Shown here: one piece after another, positions 33,484 to 36,527 of the stretch
Layout of the letters: every line of letters starts with the position of its first letter
How positions within the stretch are numbered: position 1 is the stretch's first letter
NCBI GenBank assembly: GCA_964423615.1
Contig: CAYRFQ010000080.1
Location: forward strand, 1 to 36,527
Direction: 5' to 3'
Source: CAYRFQ01 sp964423615
GTDB lineage: Bacteria; Planctomycetota; Planctomycetia; Gemmatales; Gemmataceae
DNA: 36,527 bases
Notes under the pieces: generated by a model
The model's input: the letters and a program-made list of their open reading frames with translations, nothing else
The model's database searches: none
Told to the model about the DNA's origin: nothing
Position numbers and translations under genes: made by a program

Positions 33484-33619
33484 AAACCACCAAGGTCTTG
33501 ACGACGATTTGTCCCAACCCCGCAAAGCACGCCCAGCGAGAGCGAGCAGAAAAGCGCTCGTCCATTTCGGATTCTTACGTTTCACGGTGTCGCGTGAAAT
33601 TCTTCCGCTTCTCCATTCC

Positions 33620-34573
33620 CTAATTGCTCCGTCCCAAATTCCTTTCATAGACAGGGAAACTACCCTGCCGGGTGAAATACCCTTCGTAAAACTGAAGGAG
33701 GTGCTCGACGTTGGAGGGAACTTGAGCTGCCAGAGATGTGATGTCTTGAAGGGCTTCAATTCGCAAAGTCGCCTGTCCAAGGGCGTCCAAAGCGAATATC
33801 GGAAACTTATTGTCCGGCGCGGCGAGGAAACTAAAGAGACCTTTCAAACGCTTGGTCTGCATCGTTTCCGTCCCAAACGCTCCGAGACGGAAACAGGGCA
33901 TGAGCGGGTCAACAACCATTGGATCGGCGAAAGTCAGCTCCGTAATAACGACTCCGACACCAACAGCCTCACTGTCGGTCTTTCTTCGCAACACGAAGAA
34001 CGATTCTGGACCGAAATAGGGATTGTGAAAAAGATGTTTCTCAAGTCCTTCGGGGGAATCAACTCGCAAGGCTTCCGGGCAGAAATGAAAGATCGTCGGA
34101 ACGTCGGAACGCTTGAGGTCCGTCGCCGTCGTACTTGGATTGTGTGGCACTGTCGGCATTTCGACTAAGTCTTGGACAAAATTGACCATCTCACGGGCCA
34201 AGACAAAGCCATTTCGTTCGAAGAATTCACCCACCGATGGCCAATCTTTCCGATAAGCCGCGAACGCCTTTTTCAGTCCACGCTCCTGCATCGCGTCGAT
34301 AACTTTTTGAAACAAGGCTGGTTGGAGTTCTTCGTATCCTTTTCGGCACCAAGGGTAACTGACTCGCCCATTGGGATTGAACAGACAATACCCCACGACA
34401 TCTGTTCCTGTCGTTGCGTAAAACCGCATCGTCGGGTCAAAGTCCGATGCGTTCGTCCGGCGCGAAATCTCGTGGATCGTAGCAGGTTTGAAGTTCGGCA
34501 AATCCCTTGCCGCTTCGTTGTACGTGGCGGCTTGGTGACCTTCGTCCCCGTGTTGATATGTCCGAATTTGCAC
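33620..34573 (-). CDS. GNAT-family N-acetyltransferase
   Basis: 317 aa from GTG at 34573, which sits 6 nt after AAGGAGA; a GTG at 34579 would abut that site and is less likely. Residues 1-150 form one GNAT domain: start MQIRTYQHGDEGHQAATYNEAA, central strand VVGYCLFNPNGRVSYPWC, the acetyl-CoA-binding helix region VIDAMQERGLKKAFAAYRKD, and SVGEFFERNGFVLAREMVNFV, the usual closing strand with an FFERNGF motif. Residues about 165-317 may be a second, degenerate GNAT-like half (PESFFVLRRKTDSEAVGVGVVITELTF). It probably transfers an acetyl group from acetyl-CoA to a small molecule or protein amine; the substrate is unknown. It lies downstream of the MFS transporter gene on the same strand, with a 164-bp gap containing repeat copy 2. 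Confidence 0.82.
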   Translation of the reverse strand: MQIRTYQHGDEGHQAATYNEAARDLPNFKPATIHEISRRTNASDFDPTMRFYATTGTDVVGYCLFNPNGRVSYPWCRKGYEELQPALFQKVIDAMQERGLKKAFAAYRKDWPSVGEFFERNGFVLAREMVNFVQDLVEMPTVPHNPSTTATDLKRSDVPTIFHFCPEALRVDSPEGLEKHLFHNPYFGPESFFVLRRKTDSEAVGVGVVITELTFADPMVVDPLMPCFRLGAFGTETMQTKRLKGLFSFLAAPDNKFPIFALDALGQATLRIEALQDITSLAAQVPSNVEHLLQFYEGYFTRQGSFPVYERNLGRSN

Positions 34574-34677
34574 AACCACTCTCCTTTTGGTGTGGCTCTC
34601 TCGTTGGCAGGCGAGTGGGCGGGATCTTTCGACGACCTGTTCTTCCTCACTGCGGAATACACCTGGCGAGGGAAAGA

Positions 34678-34718
34678 ACGATACTCGCTATGGTGTGCCG
34701 GATACAAATAACCGACCA
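34678..34718. repeat. Copy 2 of the ~41-bp imperfect repeat (hairpin context)
   Basis: This copy lies just downstream of the MFS transporter stop (34738, minus strand). A stem of TATGGTGTGC (34689-34698) with GCATACCATA (34723-34732), including one G-T pair, encloses the conserved CGGATAC...ACCGACCA core. The stem arms differ from those of copy 1, but the core is again presented in a loop. It may serve as a 3'-end hairpin. Confidence 0.6.
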
Positions 34719-34737
34719 AAGAGCATACCATAACGTA

Positions 34738-36096
34738 TCATCCGGAAGTTGTGGTCGTTAAGGAGCCATTTTTGGGTGAGGGAGTCGGACGCGTGGCCCG
34801 CTCAACTGTAGGCCCCTCCTCTTTGGGCTCAGAAGGTAGGAAGCGTAGAGGTTTGTGATCCAACCGTTCGTCTTTCAATCGCAAGGCTCTCAACAACACT
34901 GGCAAGCTGCCCAAAGAAAATCCTGCCGACGCCAGCAACGCACCAGGCCCCGTCAACACGAAGAGGATCGAACCAACCCAGGGCAAAACCAGTCCCCGCG
35001 TGCCATTGAGGACAAAATGAATTCCGTTGTAGAGAGGCACGTCCTCATTCCGTGGAGCGAACAAGCTCGAAGCCAAAAACCAGGTGAGTTGGCCCCCGGC
35101 GTTGGAAAATCCAAGCAGAAAGCTCGCCAAATAGATTAACCAAGACCTCTCAAACACAATCCCAAAAAAGTACAGAAGCAAGCATAGGCTCAAAAGGCTC
35201 GAGATCAACACACGGCAACGCATGATGCCAATGCGGTCCAAGACTCGACCCCAAAGAGGTGATCCCACCGCAAGCATGATCTGTGGAATCACCGACAAAC
35301 ACAAAGACAACTCGAAGGCACCGAATCCGAACCGTTCCTTGGTCAATAGCAACACCACATGACGCGACAAAAACAAAGACCCGCCCGTCAGGAAGAAACC
35401 TATCTGAAATAGCAAATATAATTTGTCATCCCGAAGTACCTGCTCGACGTTCTGAACGCCTCGACGAAGACTCAACTTCGTGCCCCTGTCGGCAACCGCT
35501 TTGGGAACCCGGATGAGTCCGTAATAAAAACATCCGATCAAACCACAAATCCCCGCCATCGGATACACGACTTGGTAAATCTCGCGACTCCGATCCAGCA
35601 ACAAACCCATCATCAGAACGCTCGGAACCATAGTCACATAGGTCCAAAACGTGAGTCTTCCAAGAACTCTCCCTCGTTTTTCCTTGGGGTAAGTTAAGCG
35701 GTAGAGATTCGATTGGCCCATTCGCATCGCAGAGTTCAACAACTGACTAATCGATAAAAGGACCGTGAAGTGGACAGCATGTTCGACCCAAAAAAGCAAC
35801 AAAAAACAAAAATTTCCCAACACAGAGGACACGATGACTAATCGTTGCGTCCCCCATCGTCTGCCCAGGTACGCCCAGAGTGGTCCCAGAAACGCACCGA
35901 CCGGAAAAGCCGTTGCCAGGACGGTAACTTCTAACGGGCTCGCCTCTAAAGCGACGACGGCCACTATCGGAGACACGAAAATCGCTAGACCCATGAAGAT
36001 GCCGTTGAAAGCCGAGAAAAAGCTTTCGACACAGAGGTTATGGCGAAAAAATGGATCGAGAGAGGAGGGTGTTGGTTCGGAGGATTGATCGTGCAT
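34738..36096 (-). CDS. MFS-type transporter
   Basis: 452 aa from the ATG at 36096 (GAGAAG upstream), the usual MFS length. About 12 hydrophobic segments are visible, starting with FNGIFMGLAIFVSPIVAVVAL and EVTVLATAFPVGAFLGPLWAY. The GPLWAYLGRRWGTQRLV loop between helices 2 and 3 matches the MFS G-x-x-x-D/G-R-x-G-R-R/K-type motif A, and a second version, GSPLWGRVLDRIGIMR, occurs in the second half. A charged central loop (PKAVADRGTKLSLRRGVQ) separates the two halves, as is typical. The C-terminal ~50 residues are polar. The substrate cannot be predicted; no binding-protein or biosynthetic partner is adjacent except the downstream acetyltransferase. It is divergent from the gene starting at 36480. 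Confidence 0.88.
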   Translation of the reverse strand: MHDQSSEPTPSSLDPFFRHNLCVESFFSAFNGIFMGLAIFVSPIVAVVALEASPLEVTVLATAFPVGAFLGPLWAYLGRRWGTQRLVIVSSVLGNFCFLLLFWVEHAVHFTVLLSISQLLNSAMRMGQSNLYRLTYPKEKRGRVLGRLTFWTYVTMVPSVLMMGLLLDRSREIYQVVYPMAGICGLIGCFYYGLIRVPKAVADRGTKLSLRRGVQNVEQVLRDDKLYLLFQIGFFLTGGSLFLSRHVVLLLTKERFGFGAFELSLCLSVIPQIMLAVGSPLWGRVLDRIGIMRCRVLISSLLSLCLLLYFFGIVFERSWLIYLASFLLGFSNAGGQLTWFLASSLFAPRNEDVPLYNGIHFVLNGTRGLVLPWVGSILFVLTGPGALLASAGFSLGSLPVLLRALRLKDERLDHKPLRFLPSEPKEEGPTVERATRPTPSPKNGSLTTTTSG

Positions 36097-36479
36097 TCGG
36101 CTTCTCAAGTTTAGGATGTGCTCAGCATACCCAAAATCGATTTCCCGTTCAAGAAACCCCAAGGCACGTTCCGGAACCCTCACGGAAACATCATAGAGCG
36201 GTTCGCGCTTGTATTGACTACACGTTTATCGTCACTCTCCTTACCTCCCAGGCCCCGGAATGCGAGAACTATGGTTCTTCGGTCGTTTTGCCTTTCATAG
36301 ATACACGCGGCGGATAGTCGGCTAAACAAGTGTTGTGGTTTCAATCCTCAGTCCCGAAGAGACCAGAGATCCTAGCCGTGTGCGTAAGCCCACGGAACGA
36401 AAGAACCAAGACAAACACGACTTCGAACCGCTCGAAATCCTTCTGCCCTCCACTGGAAAAAAGAAGCCGAGGACCCACC
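36097..36479. other. Divergent intergenic region between the MFS transporter and the right-edge gene
   Basis: In this 383-bp stretch I see no gene with a ribosome-binding site and no clear hairpin. It must carry promoters for both divergent genes, but no convincing -35/-10 pair was found. GAGGA lies 7 nt before the ATG at 36480. Confidence 0.4.
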
Positions 36480-36527
36480 ATGTCCGATTTCGAATCTCTG
36501 CTCAGCGCCATTCCAAACGACCCCAAC
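36480..36527 (+). CDS. N-terminus of a probable TIGR02996-type planctomycete repeat-domain protein (partial)
   Basis: Only 16 residues are in the window: MSDFESLLSAIPNDPN. The ATG is preceded by GAGGA at 7 nt. The pattern of a short polar start, then LLxAI and a DPN/DPD, matches the beginning of the TIGR02996 domain, a short motif that usually continues (D)xPRLVYADWLEE and is abundant in Gemmata-like planctomycetes. The match rests on very few residues, so this is a suggestion. The function of the family is unknown. Confidence 0.5.
   Translation, partial: MSDFESLLSAIPNDPN

Larger units (their letters stand above)
32524..33619. other. 1.1-kb gene-poor region between the secretion cluster and the acetyltransferase gene
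   Basis: No reading frame here has a ribosome-binding site plus a believable protein. It holds the leader of the pilB gene with an inverted repeat (AGGATA/TATCCT, 32569-32585), an A/T palindrome GGAAAAAATTTTCC near 33030, the 11-bp tandem repeats (33102-33183), an A-tract/T-tract hairpin (33248-33272) and a hairpin-forming repeat (33433-33483). A non-coding RNA or regulatory hub is possible but unproven. Confidence 0.6.

Noticed and set aside
33449..34168. 239-codon plus-strand open frame opposite the GNAT gene
   Set aside because: No ribosome site; the minus-strand frame encodes a recognisable acetyltransferase with a good GTG start.

Overview
The window looks like chromosomal DNA from a planctomycete, most likely of the Gemmatales/Gemmataceae type. 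The evidence is a combination of traits rather than a single marker. At the left edge is a Ser/Thr kinase N-terminus with the planctomycete-style preamble (an RVNQIIADYL...-type helical segment before the kinase fold). At the right edge a gene starts like the planctomycete TIGR02996 paralogous family. In between lie a fused kinase/pseudokinase/TPR protein, many large prepilin-like proteins, and a ribosomal L24 gene outside any ribosomal operon. Base composition is moderate (roughly half G+C by eye). No tRNA, rRNA, CRISPR array or complete transposon was seen.

Layout, left to right. 1-528 (-): truncated or interrupted kinase N-terminus. 777-2201 (-) secreted alpha/beta hydrolase, divergent from 2334-3005 (+), a Tyr-rich secreted protein that ends in a good terminator. 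3326-5635 (+) kinase-pseudokinase-TPR-zinc-ribbon protein, then 5772-6341 (+) an HslV/proteasome-fold Ntn hydrolase, convergent with a small Dabb protein (6338-6646, -). Next on the minus strand come rplX (6712-7065), a probable 50-aa small gene (7099-7251), a patatin-like phospholipase (7384-8625) and a plant-type 6-phosphofructokinase (8659-9981, with a recognisable promoter). On the plus strand follow an NTE-type cNMP-binding/patatin phospholipase (10540-12378) and a small membrane protein (12621-13319). The membrane gene converges on an M20 dipeptidase (13377-14765, -) that lies downstream of a diacylglycerol kinase (14908-15348, -). A long inverted repeat sits at that convergence.

The core of the window (15519-32523, all minus strand, about 17 kb) is a type II secretion / type IV pilus-like gene set. 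In transcription order it holds a PilB/GspE ATPase, a PilT ATPase with a polyampholyte tail, a second GspE ATPase with a Gln/Pro-rich N-terminus, one GspF inner-membrane platform protein, five prepilin-like proteins and a 1393-aa GspK-like protein. A strong terminator follows at 15459-15490. The last genes read as G, G, H, I, J, K in the classical T2SS order. The secretin, GspC/L/M-type proteins and prepilin peptidase are not in this window, so the apparatus must be completed elsewhere. Together these genes would assemble a periplasmic pseudopilus powered by GspE/PilB, with PilT allowing retraction or twitching-type dynamics.

From 32524 to 33619 there is a 1.1-kb gene-poor stretch with an 11-bp tandem repeat array and an A-tract/T-tract hairpin. 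It is followed on the minus strand by a GNAT-family acetyltransferase (33620-34573) and an MFS transporter (34738-36096). A roughly 41-bp imperfect repeat, each copy within a potential hairpin, occurs downstream of both of these genes. The most unusual items are the giant GspK-like protein within an otherwise canonical pseudopilin order, the 11-bp repeat array, the paired hairpin repeats, the small ORF ahead of the orphan rplX, and the kinase broken at its catalytic-lysine strand at the left edge.
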